A stretch of 64,000 bases of DNA, from positions 764,001 through 828,000 of the forward strand of contig NZ_JAPWKB010000019.1 in NCBI RefSeq assembly GCF_028283785.1. Reading direction: 5' to 3'. Positions within the stretch are counted from its first letter, which is position 1. Each line of letters begins with the position of its first letter. The DNA comes from Paraburkholderia sp. Lineage in GTDB: Bacteria; Pseudomonadota; Gammaproteobacteria; Burkholderiales; Burkholderiaceae. The position numbers were made by a program, and so were the translations under genes. Positions 50,252 through 57,827 of the stretch are shown here, one piece after another. The notes below the pieces were generated by a model. It saw only the letters and a list, made by a program, of their open reading frames with translations. It had not been told where the DNA came from and did no database searches.

Positions 50252-50785
50252 TTATTGCAGATCGTCGGGTGTGACGCCCGGCGGCAACGCGGCGGGCAGC
50301 CACGCCCGGCCGACGTAGCTGCGCATCTGTCCGCCCGCCTCGACGATCACGCCATCGCGCGCGACGCGGTTCGCGTGCAGGCTGCGAAGGTCGGCGCGGC
50401 TCGCATCGGTGCCCGCGCGGTACGCGTCGTAATACGGCCCGAGCAGGTTTCGCAAGTCCAGCATCGTCGGGCCTTCCCATGTGTAGGCGAAGATCCGGCC
50501 ATCGGCGGACGCGTATTCGTCGATCGTCGTGCCGCCTGCGTCGGTCGTTGCGCGCACCTGGACCGCGCCGTTGACCCGCATCGTCGGCGATGCAGTTTGG
50601 GTGACCTGGGTGGCTTGCATGGCTTGAACGGCGGCTGCCGTTGCGCTGACGGATTGCGCCGCGCTGTGCGCAGACGGCGCGGCGGACATCGTGCCGCCGA
50701 GTTCGGCGCGAGCGGCGGGCGCCTGGATCAGCGCGGCGAGCGCGATCGTCAGTGCGCCGCCATGGCGGGCTGCGGTGGCATTCAT
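50252..50785 (-). CDS. DUF2844 family exported protein
   Basis: 177 residues from the ATG at 50785; a longer TTG start at 50827 is less likely. A signal peptide (ALTIALAALIQAPAARA|ELGG) gives the ELGG mature start typical of DUF2844. The central region is Ala/Ser/Gln low complexity, followed by a conserved part (IDEYASADGRIFAYTWEGP, LLGPYYDAYRAG). The constant pairing with DUF3443 suggests the two act together in the periplasm; the function is unknown. Confidence 0.75.
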   Translation of the reverse strand: MNATAARHGGALTIALAALIQAPAARAELGGTMSAAPSAHSAAQSVSATAAAVQAMQATQVTQTASPTMRVNGAVQVRATTDAGGTTIDEYASADGRIFAYTWEGPTMLDLRNLLGPYYDAYRAGTDASRADLRSLHANRVARDGVIVEAGGQMRSYVGRAWLPAALPPGVTPDDLQ

Positions 50786-51268
50786 GGATGGGATGGCCTC
50801 GAAATTATCGTGTGTTTTTGTCTGCAAAACTCAAATTCAAGATACCACCGGGCTTTCGTCGCCGACCCACGCGGACGGTCCACGCGCGGCGCCGCGCCGC
50901 GTTTCGGCGCTGTCGCAAAATGGCGGAATGTTCCGTTGAATCAATCAGGTGGCGATGGTGTAGGGAATGCCGTACACCAGTTACGGAAATGTGAACTGCT
51001 GTTAAATCGACGCGGTATTTCGTCTCTCGTCGGTACGGGATAGCGAACGGCAACGACCTCGACGCGGCGCGATTCGGGCCGCTTTTCGAGCGTCGCAAAG
51101 CTGCCGGAAGTTTCCATCCGGCCCCGTGCCGATGCGGTCTTGCCGGTGGTTTTGCGATGCCGGAAAGGATCGGAAGCTGTGCTTTTTGCACAGGTTGATC
51201 GGGGACCGGTAAAATGCCGGGTTGATCCACGGAAACTTGCCGTGGCGTTGCGGAAGGATTCCCCGAAC
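50786..51268. other. gap between DUF2844 gene and bamC
   Basis: 483 bp without a supported gene. It contains the divergent upstream region of the DUF2844 gene and the bamC promoter at its right end. Confidence 0.5.
51186..51215 (+). promoter_or_regulatory. candidate bamC promoter
   Basis: -35 TTGCAC (51186-51191), an 18-bp spacer and -10 TAAAAT (51210-51215), 53 bp before the start codon. Confidence 0.6.
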
Positions 51269-52513
51269 ATGACTGATCTTCGTCTTACCAAGCGGTTCGC
51301 AGCATTGCTGATGGCAGGCGGTCTGGTCGCCGGCTGTGGCACCTCGTCGCCGACCAAAATCGATTACAAGAGCGACTCGAAATCGAAGGAAGTGTCACTT
51401 GCCGTTCCGCCGAACCTGATCGACGAAACCGCCGATCAACGTTCGCTCCCGCCGCAAGGTGGTGAAACGTCGCTGTCGCAGTTGAAGCAGGTCCAGGCGC
51501 AAGCGCCGGTGACCGACACCGCCGTGGTCCCGCCGGTGACCGGCATGCATATCCAGCGCGACGGCACCGAAAGCTGGCTCGTGCTCGACAGCAAGGCGCC
51601 CGCCGACGCCTGGCCGCAAATCCGCCGTTTCTGGCAGGAGCAGGGCTTCCTGCTGGTGGTCGACCAGCGCGACAAGGGCGTGATGGAAACCGACTGGAAC
51701 GAAACCCACGCGCAGATCAACGACGGCCTGATCCGTGGCACGTTGTCGAAGGCAATGGGCAACTCGTATGTCACGTCGGAGCGCAACAAGTACCGCACGC
51801 GTCTCGAAACGGCGCCGAACGGTGGCACCTACGTGTTCATCAGCCAGAAGGGCATGACCGAACAGCTGAGCGGCAACAACAACGATTCCAGCAAGTGGGT
51901 CGCGAAGCCGAACGATCCGGGTCTCGAAACCGAATACCTGAAGCGTCTGATGAGCGCACTGGCGCTGGCCGATTCGCGTACGAAGCCGGCCACCACGGCG
52001 TCGGCTACGTTGTCGCCGGCTGGTTCGCAGGATGCACCGGGCGCGGCCACCGCAGGCGCGAAGTCGGCGGCAGCGGCGACGGCCGCGCAAAACGTCGCGT
52101 TCGCGGCGCAGCAACCGCCCGCACCGGCCGTTCATCCGTCGGCGAATGGCGACGAGATGTCGGCGCAAGCCACGTCGACCGAACTCACGCTCGGCGAGTC
52201 GTATGACCGTGCATGGCTGCGTGTGGGCGTCGCGCTCGATCGCAGCAACTTCACCGTCGACGACCGCGATCGCAACCGTGGCGTGTACTACGTCCGTTAC
52301 GTCGATCCGCAAGATATGACGTCGGCGGAGCAGGGCTTCTGGAGCCAGGTGTTCCATGGCAAGAAGGAAAAGGTAGCGAAGCAATATCTGGTCAACGTGC
52401 GCGCTGTCACGCAAAACCAGACGCGCGTCGCCGTGGTCGACAATGCCGGCAATATCGATTCGTCGGCGCCGGCCAAGCAGATCATGGGTCTGATGGTCGA
52501 CCAGTTGCACTAA
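51269..52513 (+). CDS. bamC: outer membrane protein assembly factor BamC
   Basis: 414-residue lipoprotein of the BAM complex, which inserts beta-barrel proteins into the outer membrane. Signal and lipobox: LLMAGGLVAGC. It is followed by the conserved unstructured segment KIDYKSDSKSKEVSLAVPPN, which docks on BamD, then two helix-grip domains (residues about 95-235 and 300-414). The linker between them is Ala-rich and longer than in E. coli (344 residues in total). ATG 51269 is preceded by AAGGA. No dapA lies upstream in this window. Confidence 0.9.
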   Translation: MTDLRLTKRFAALLMAGGLVAGCGTSSPTKIDYKSDSKSKEVSLAVPPNLIDETADQRSLPPQGGETSLSQLKQVQAQAPVTDTAVVPPVTGMHIQRDGTESWLVLDSKAPADAWPQIRRFWQEQGFLLVVDQRDKGVMETDWNETHAQINDGLIRGTLSKAMGNSYVTSERNKYRTRLETAPNGGTYVFISQKGMTEQLSGNNNDSSKWVAKPNDPGLETEYLKRLMSALALADSRTKPATTASATLSPAGSQDAPGAATAGAKSAAAATAAQNVAFAAQQPPAPAVHPSANGDEMSAQATSTELTLGESYDRAWLRVGVALDRSNFTVDDRDRNRGVYYVRYVDPQDMTSAEQGFWSQVFHGKKEKVAKQYLVNVRAVTQNQTRVAVVDNAGNIDSSAPAKQIMGLMVDQLH

Positions 52514-52592
52514 GCGTTACGCATGCATCGTCCGCGCCGGAGCCCGCTCCGGCCGGGGCTCCAGACGTTTCGGCGCCTGAGCGGATGCAGCG

Positions 52593-52634
52593 AAAAACCC
52601 GCGCCGAGGGTCATCCCCGGCGCGGGTTTTTTTA
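52593..52634 (+). terminator. intrinsic terminator after bamC
   Basis: 14-bp stem AAAAACCCGCGCCG (52593-52606) / CGGCGCGGGTTTTT (52618-52631) with an inner GGG/CCC pairing, followed by T. Confidence 0.9.
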
Positions 52635-52731
52635 TGGCTGCGCGAATCGTGCATGCGGCCGCGTGCGGCGCCCGCCGATTCGCATGCATTTTGCTTGACC
52701 GATCCTGAGCCATAACAATCAGGAGACGGCC

Positions 52732-52896
52732 ATGTTCGACGTGATTCCCTACTGGATGTGGGCAGCCAGCCTGCTCGTGCTGGCGCTCGTGTGCGGCGCG
52801 GCTTTGTCGCCGCGTGAAGACCGGTCGATCCGGCTCGCGCGTAGTCGGTCGCGCGCGTCCGCGCCGGTTTCGCCGGGCGTTCACGATGTCCGGTGA
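52732..52896 (+). CDS. small single-span membrane protein (54 residues)
   Basis: ATG at 52732 preceded by AGGAGACGGCC, a strong ribosome site. The 54 residues begin MFDVIPYWMWAASLLVLALV with one transmembrane segment (about residues 8-26), then a basic, Arg/Ser-rich tail (RSIRLARSRSRASAP), predicting N-out, C-in topology. No family is recognised. The clean ribosome site and the terminator just upstream argue for a separate, real gene. Confidence 0.65.
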   Translation: MFDVIPYWMWAASLLVLALVCGAALSPREDRSIRLARSRSRASAPVSPGVHDVR

Positions 52897-52913
52897 CGCG
52901 CCGGAATGTGCGG

Positions 52914-52940
52914 CGAGGCGTTACGTGACGTAACGCCTCG
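52914..52940. promoter_or_regulatory. perfect palindrome, candidate enhancer site
   Basis: CGAGGCGTTACG (52914-52925) / CGTAACGCCTCG (52929-52940) with a TGA centre. There is no T run, so it is a poor terminator. It lies about 106 bp upstream of the -24 element of a sigma-54-type promoter, a usual distance for an activator-binding site. Confidence 0.45.
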
Positions 52941-53005
52941 TAACGTGCGGACGTTAACCGACACGCTGCCGGTTTCGTGCCGGTGAAAAATAAAAAAGCG
53001 CAGTA

Positions 53006-53018
53006 AATCAACGTACTA
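53006..53018 (+). promoter_or_regulatory. IHF-like site
   Basis: AATCAA-CGTA-CTA matches the IHF consensus WATCAANNNNTTR with one mismatch. An A-rich tract (AAAAATAAAAAAG) precedes it. It lies between the palindrome and the sigma-54-type promoter. Confidence 0.4.
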
Positions 53019-53045
53019 CACCCATCATCTTCGTTTGATATCTGG

Positions 53046-53062
53046 TTGGCACATTAGCTGCT
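53046..53062 (+). promoter_or_regulatory. sigma-54-type (-24/-12) promoter
   Basis: TTGGCACATTAGCTGCT has GG and GC exactly 10 bp apart and matches the RpoN consensus TTGGCACG-N4-TTGCT at nearly every conserved base. The start site would be near 53073. Confidence 0.65.
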
Positions 53063-53072
53063 TTATAGGTAT

Positions 53073-53302
53073 CAAAGGGCGCGATGCGCTGAATGCAGAC
53101 CCCCGCGACACGCGCGGCAATGCCACCAGACGAGTGACCCTGAAGTTTCAAAGCGAATACCCAGATACAGGCAATGACGGCGACCTCGCCGGCGTTGCGT
53201 CGAATGACGGCCAGCGCGTTGCGCGGCCACAGTGGCCCCGTCGCCTATCCTCGTAGGGTGACGGTTTCGCCCGCGCCCCCTTGGAGCGCGGGCGATTTTT
53301 TT
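53073..53302 (+). ncRNA. candidate sigma-54-dependent small RNA
   Basis: About 230 nt between the -24/-12 promoter and an intrinsic terminator. No start codon inside has a Shine-Dalgarno sequence; the only longer frame here begins at 53035, upstream of the promoter. Local hairpins such as GGCGA/CGCC and GGCCA/TGGCC are possible. No known RNA family is recognised. Confidence 0.5.
53267..53302 (+). terminator. intrinsic terminator of the candidate small RNA
   Basis: 10-bp stem TCGCCCGCGC (53267-53276) / GCGCGGGCGA (53286-53295) followed by seven T. Confidence 0.92.
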
Positions 53303-53320
53303 GTCGGCCGCAACGACATG

Positions 53321-53354
53321 AAAAAAAGCGCGGCCGTTTAACGGGCCGCGCTTT
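53321..53354 (-). terminator. intrinsic terminator of the DMT exporter gene
   Basis: 11-bp stem AAAGCGCGGCC (53325-53335) / GGCCGCGCTTT (53344-53354). On the minus strand it ends in a T run (AAAAAAA at 53321-53327 on the plus strand). Confidence 0.88.
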
Positions 53355-53386
53355 CGGGAATCAGCGCAGAGGCGATGCGGGCGGTT

Positions 53387-54313
53387 TCAGGTATCGGCGC
53401 GGCGCGTGTGCATGCCCGGCAAACGCTTGATGACGCCGGTGGCCAGCGCCGTGCCCGCGAGAATCACCGCACACCCTTCGAGCATGCCGGGCGAGACGGT
53501 TTCGCCGAGGAACAGCGCGCCCCACAGAATGCCGAAGATCGGAATGACGAAGGTGACGGTGATGGTCCGTGCCGGACCGACTGCGGCGATCAGCCGGAAG
53601 AACAGCAGGTACGCGATGCCCGTACACGCCACGCCGAGTCCGAGCACGGCGCCCCACGCGCGCATCGAGATGGGCGTGGACGGCCAGTAGATCACGGCGA
53701 GCGGCAGCAGCACGACGGTCGCGGCGGTCATCGTGCCCGCGGCGACGGTCAGCGAATCGACGCCGGTCAGATGACGCTTGGTCCAGCTTGCGGCGATCCC
53801 GTACAGCAGCGTCGCGCCGAGGGCAGCGGCGGCGGCGAGCGCGGTGGTCGCGGGCGTGGCGGCCGCGCCGTGCGGCGTCGCGATCTGATCCCAGACCAGC
53901 ATCAGCACGCCAATGAAACCGACCACCAGGCCGATGCTGCGCAGTGCATTCAAGCGGTCCTTGAGCCACAGGAACGCGACCAGCGCGCCCCATAAAGGCG
54001 TGGTCGCGTTGATCACTGACGTCACGCCCGCCGACAGCGTCAACTCCGCGTAGGCGAACAGGCAGAACGGCGCGGCCGAGTTCAGGATGCCCACCGCGAG
54101 CAGCGGCACGGCGCGCGCGCGCATCGTCGCTGCGGCTTCGCGCAGCGGGCGACGGGTCACCAGCACGATCAGCAGAAACGCCGCGCCGATGCCCACGCGC
54201 AAGGCCATCAGCGGCGCCACGCCGAAATCGGTTACGCCGACCCGGATAAACAGGAACGACGCGCCCCATAGCGCGGCGAGGATCAGCAACTGAAACAGGT
54301 GTTTTGAGTTCAT
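53387..54313 (-). CDS. EamA/DMT family transporter
   Basis: 308 residues with about ten transmembrane segments in two EamA repeats. The first begins LILAALWGASFLFIRVGVTD; the second includes WGALFLGETVSPGMLEGCAV, the conserved glycine/glutamate region. Members export metabolites or amino acids across the inner membrane; the substrate is unknown. It is monocistronic, converging on the candidate small RNA with back-to-back terminators. Confidence 0.9.
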   Translation of the reverse strand: MNSKHLFQLLILAALWGASFLFIRVGVTDFGVAPLMALRVGIGAAFLLIVLVTRRPLREAAATMRARAVPLLAVGILNSAAPFCLFAYAELTLSAGVTSVINATTPLWGALVAFLWLKDRLNALRSIGLVVGFIGVLMLVWDQIATPHGAAATPATTALAAAAALGATLLYGIAASWTKRHLTGVDSLTVAAGTMTAATVVLLPLAVIYWPSTPISMRAWGAVLGLGVACTGIAYLLFFRLIAAVGPARTITVTFVIPIFGILWGALFLGETVSPGMLEGCAVILAGTALATGVIKRLPGMHTRRADT

Positions 54314-54708
54314 CGAGCGGTGGTCACGCGCGGTTGAGTCGGGACGCGAACGGATGGTAGCAGCGCTGGCAGGTGCAACGTTTCACGCTGGAATGAAACA
54401 GCAAGCAACGGGAATCGCGCGACTGTCTCAAGGGTTCGTGATGTCGTACCTGTATTCACGTTTGCGCTGCTTTGCTGGCGTCGTGGACGCCTGGCGGGTT
54501 CCGTCGTTCGCGCCGGAACCCTTGTATCGTAAGCGTCGAAAGGAAAGAAGCAAAACGAGGAAATCTCACCGATTTGTGAGAAAAATTGCGATATGAGATG
54601 CATCACGCCCTCAGCGTCGTCGTAGCGACGCTGAGGGCGTAAGGTCCGGACCGGCGACGGTCCGGCGACGCGATTGGCTGGATTACCGGTCGCGTTCCGC
54701 CGGGCGAT
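54314..54708. other. gap between DMT exporter and lactate permease genes
   Basis: 395 bp, AT-richer in the middle, with no supported gene. The right part has a perfect 15-bp inverted repeat ACGCCCTCAGCGTCG (54605-54619) / CGACGCTGAGGGCGT (54626-54640) and a smaller CCGGACC/GGTCCGG hairpin near 54645-54665. Neither has a T run; they may stabilise the lldP mRNA 3' end or end it Rho-dependently. Confidence 0.55.
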
Positions 54709-56307
54709 CTAATGCGGAATCATCCCTTGCAGATAGTTTTGCTGCAGCCACACGAGGATGCCGAGCACGATCGTCAGCAGGATCGAATGCTTGAAGGTCT
54801 TCGCGAACACCACGCCTTCCTTGCCTTTGAGCTCGGTGGTCGCAACGCCGGTCGAAATATTTTGCGGCGAGATCATCTTGCCCATCACGCCGCCCGACGA
54901 ATTGGTCGCGGCCATCAGCACCGGATTCAGATTGAGCTGATGCGCGGCGACCACCTGCAGGTTGCCGAACAGCGCGTTCCCCGACGTATCGCTGCCGGAC
55001 AAAAACACCGCGACCCAGCCGAGAAACGCCGACACCAGCGGAAAGAACGGCCCGACCGACGCGACGCCGAGACCGAGCGTGTAGTTCAGCCCCGAGTAGT
55101 TCATCAGATACGCGAGCCCGACGATGGTCGCGACCGTCAGGATCGCGATGCGCGTCTGCACCCAGGTGTCGACGATCGCGGCGCCGAATTCCACCGGCTT
55201 CAGGCCGACCACCAGCGACGTGATGATCGCCGCGACCAGGATCGCGGTGCCGGTGGCGAGCGGCTGGAAGTCCCAGACCGCGCTGTAAGGCGTGTTGTAC
55301 AGCGTGATGTAGACCGCCTTGTCGAGACCGGGCCACGGAATCTTGATGTCGCCGATCATAAAGACCTTCGCGATGGTCCACACGATCACGACCACCGACA
55401 CGATGATCCACGGATACCAGCCCTGCGCGCCGCTGATCTTGCCGCGCGTCTCGCCGACGCGGTCGATGTTGATCGCGAACGCAGGGTCGGGCAGCGGCTT
55501 CCACACTTTCAGAAACGCGATCGTGACGATCAGCGACACCATCGACGACAGCACGTCGGTCAGGCTGTAGTTCACGTAGTTCGACGCGATGAACTGCGTC
55601 AGCGCGAAGCTCAGTCCCGACACCAGCAGCACCGGCCACACCCGCAGCATGTTGCGAAAGCCCGCGTAGATGCCGATCACGTAGAAGGGCAGCAGACACG
55701 CGAAGAACGGCAATTGGCGGCCGACCATTTTCGCGAGCGCGTCGGTGGGCAGATGGGTGACCGCGCCGAGTACGGTGATCGGCACGCCGAGCGCGCCGAA
55801 CGCGACCGGCGCGGTGTTGAAGATCAGCGTAAAGGTCAGCGCTTCGAGCGTCGGGAAGCCGAGCAGGATCAGCAGCGAACTGGTGATGGCGACCGGCGTG
55901 CCGAAACCGGAAATCCCTTCGAGCAGCGCGCCGAACGAAAAGCCGATCACCACCAGCACGATGCGCCGATCGTTCGGCAGGTTGTCGATCATCCACATCC
56001 GGAACGCGGCGAAGCGGCCCGAGCGCTGCGAAATGTTGTAGAGCAGGATCGCCGCGAACACGATCCACATCACCGGCCAGCACGCAAACACCGCGCCCGC
56101 GACGACCGAGTCGATCGCCAGACCGACCGGGAAATGCCAGCCGAAAATCGCGACCAGCAAGCCGACGACCAGCCCGGCCAGCGACGCCTGCCACGCAGGT
56201 CGGCGCGCGACACCGAGCAGCAACAGCACGACGATGATCGGCAGCGCCGCGACGAGGAAAGACGGCAGTAGCGCATTGCCGATGGGAGTGAGCAGTTGGT
56301 GAAACAT
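54709..56307 (-). CDS. lldP: L-lactate permease
   Basis: 532-residue LctP-family permease (E. coli LldP is 551), with at least twelve hydrophobic segments. It imports L-lactate, and often glycolate, with protons. Conserved segments include SGFGTPVAITSSLLILLGFP and ATNSSGGVMGKMISPQNIST. ATG 56307 follows AAGGAGACGTG; an earlier in-frame start at 56427 is unsupported. No lactate dehydrogenase gene is adjacent. The close relative GlcA is an alternative. Confidence 0.92.
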   Translation of the reverse strand: MFHQLLTPIGNALLPSFLVAALPIIVVLLLLGVARRPAWQASLAGLVVGLLVAIFGWHFPVGLAIDSVVAGAVFACWPVMWIVFAAILLYNISQRSGRFAAFRMWMIDNLPNDRRIVLVVIGFSFGALLEGISGFGTPVAITSSLLILLGFPTLEALTFTLIFNTAPVAFGALGVPITVLGAVTHLPTDALAKMVGRQLPFFACLLPFYVIGIYAGFRNMLRVWPVLLVSGLSFALTQFIASNYVNYSLTDVLSSMVSLIVTIAFLKVWKPLPDPAFAINIDRVGETRGKISGAQGWYPWIIVSVVVIVWTIAKVFMIGDIKIPWPGLDKAVYITLYNTPYSAVWDFQPLATGTAILVAAIITSLVVGLKPVEFGAAIVDTWVQTRIAILTVATIVGLAYLMNYSGLNYTLGLGVASVGPFFPLVSAFLGWVAVFLSGSDTSGNALFGNLQVVAAHQLNLNPVLMAATNSSGGVMGKMISPQNISTGVATTELKGKEGVVFAKTFKHSILLTIVLGILVWLQQNYLQGMIPH

Positions 56308-56669
56308 CACGTCTCCTTCGTTGTTGTTCGAGTCGGCGCGCGAATCGACTGCCCCGCGCGTCGCGGATAGCGTCTGAAACCAGATGGAGCGGTCACGCGA
56401 TAAAGCGGATGACGACGGCTTGCGCACGGACCTCGGCGTGATGCACGCAGCCGGATCATCTGAAAAGTATTAAGCAGGTAGTGCGTGGGACTGGTTCCAG
56501 CATAGAACCCCGTCACGCGGAGTCAAGGCGGGGAACTACCGGCGACGCCGGATGGCGCGCATCAAACGAGTGAAGCAGACCGGCCCGCAGATACGACAAC
56601 GCGGCCGGGAGTGCCGCGGCCGCGTCGTGTGATGGGTGTGATCCGTGAAAAAGTGAGCGCTGGCGGGCG
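56308..56669. other. upstream region of lldP
   Basis: 362 bp with no gene. It carries the lldP promoter region and, near 56599-56625, a GC-rich hairpin ACGCGGCC/GGCCGCGT without a T run, downstream of the Tyr-rich lipoprotein gene. Confidence 0.45.
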
Positions 56670-57125
56670 TCAGTGGCGATGTCCGTAGCCGCCGCCGTGC
56701 CAGCCGCGACCGCCACCCCAGTAGCCGCCGAAACTGAACGAGATCGCCGGGCCGCCCCAGCCGTAGTACGCAGGATACGACGGATAGTAAGCCGGGTAAT
56801 ACGCGGGATAGTAGACCGGCGGTGGCGGCGCGACATACACCGGCGGTTGCGCGACCGCGTACGTGGGCGGCGCGGCCTGGCTCGGAGCGGGCGGCGGCGG
56901 ATTGGTCGAGCCGACCGGCACTTCGGTTTGCGCGGCGCCCACCGGCACGGTCTGGTAATAGCCGGAGTAGCCGTACGGATAGTAGCCGTACGGGTAATAG
57001 CAACCGGCCAGCGAGCCGCATAACGCGACCGCTGCAGCGGGCAGCGTGAGCAGACGGGCGAGACGCGAATGTCGCGCCGCGCGAAGACGGGCAAACGTAA
57101 AGGTAACGGTGTACTGGGTGCTCAT
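56670..57125 (-). CDS. Tyr/Pro/Gly-rich lipoprotein
   Basis: 151 residues. A long N-region (about 25 residues, Arg-rich) precedes a hydrophobic stretch and lipobox LAGC, placing the lipidated Cys near residue 42. The mature part is low-complexity: YYPYGYYPYGYSGYY, then a Pro-rich segment, then YYPAYYPAYYPSYPAYYGWG, and a Gly/His tail with GGGRGWHGGGYGHRH that could bind metal. It is probably a surface or periplasmic envelope protein of unknown function. A shorter start downstream is possible. Confidence 0.68.
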   Translation of the reverse strand: MSTQYTVTFTFARLRAARHSRLARLLTLPAAAVALCGSLAGCYYPYGYYPYGYSGYYQTVPVGAAQTEVPVGSTNPPPPAPSQAAPPTYAVAQPPVYVAPPPPVYYPAYYPAYYPSYPAYYGWGGPAISFSFGGYWGGGRGWHGGGYGHRH

Positions 57126-57350
57126 GACGCGCTCCGGTTGCGTCGCGCCGTCCGGCTGCTTGCCGCAGCGTCGGGACGCTGTGCAATCCGCTGTGCAATC
57201 GATCCGGCGCGAATCAGACTTCCGAGCTTACGCTCGCGGCGTCGCGGCCATGTTGCAAACTGGTAACGGCGTATTTCATCGTGTTGCGATGCGGCGCCGT
57301 CCGTCGTGCGGCGTGAATGCGCCGCCTGTCAGCCTGACTGCGTGACTGCG

Positions 57351-57563
57351 TTACTTACCGACCTGATTGCCGATGATGCCGCCCGCTGCCGCGCCGCCGA
57401 GCGTCGATAACGCATTGCCGCCGAGCGCCGCGCCCGCCGCGCCGCCGACACCCGCGCCGATAGCGGTATCGCGTTGACGTGTGGTCATGCCGTCACACGC
57501 GGACAGACTCGCGACCACTGCGACCAGCGCCGCGAGCGTACCGATTCGATGGAACGATTTCAT
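57351..57563 (-). CDS. glycine-zipper lipoprotein (OsmB-like)
   Basis: 70 residues. The lipoprotein signal ends LSAC with Asp at +2, which in E. coli would favour inner-membrane retention. The mature part is a glycine-zipper two-helix motif (AIGAGVGGAAGAALGGNALS, GGAAAGGIIGNQVGK) like OsmB/SlyB-type stress lipoproteins. It is small, monocistronic, and lies between thiC and the Tyr-rich lipoprotein. Confidence 0.8.
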   Translation of the reverse strand: MKSFHRIGTLAALVAVVASLSACDGMTTRQRDTAIGAGVGGAAGAALGGNALSTLGGAAAGGIIGNQVGK

Positions 57564-57746
57564 GATGTCGACTCCTGTGTCTTATGAAAGGGCGGGCGTC
57601 GTGCGCTCACCTGCTGGTGCATCGTATCGCCGCGTCCCGTTTCGATTTGTGTGCGCTTGTCAGCAGAGTGTCGGTTTCGTAATCAGATGTTTCTCTCACC
57701 GCCACGCCGCTTCGCTACTCGCGCGCCTCCGCATGAACATCGTCAG

Positions 57747-57776
57747 CAAAAAGAAAGCCCGCTCGAAAGCGGGCCT
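57747..57776 (-). terminator. intrinsic terminator of thiC
   Basis: 7-bp stem GCCCGCT (57757-57763) / AGCGGGC (57768-57774), loop CGAA. On the minus strand it is followed by TTTCTTTTTG. A second hairpin GCGAACGC/GCGTTCGC (57779-57799) lies between it and the stop codon. Confidence 0.8.
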
Positions 57777-57827
57777 CGGCGAACGCGTGATGCGTTCGCG
57801 ACGTGTACCTGACGGGTGCGTCAGAAC

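Noticed and set aside
53035..53256. 73-codon plus-strand frame across the candidate small RNA
   Set aside because: It starts upstream of the -24/-12 promoter, has no Shine-Dalgarno sequence and no recognisable features, so it would not be on the predicted transcript.
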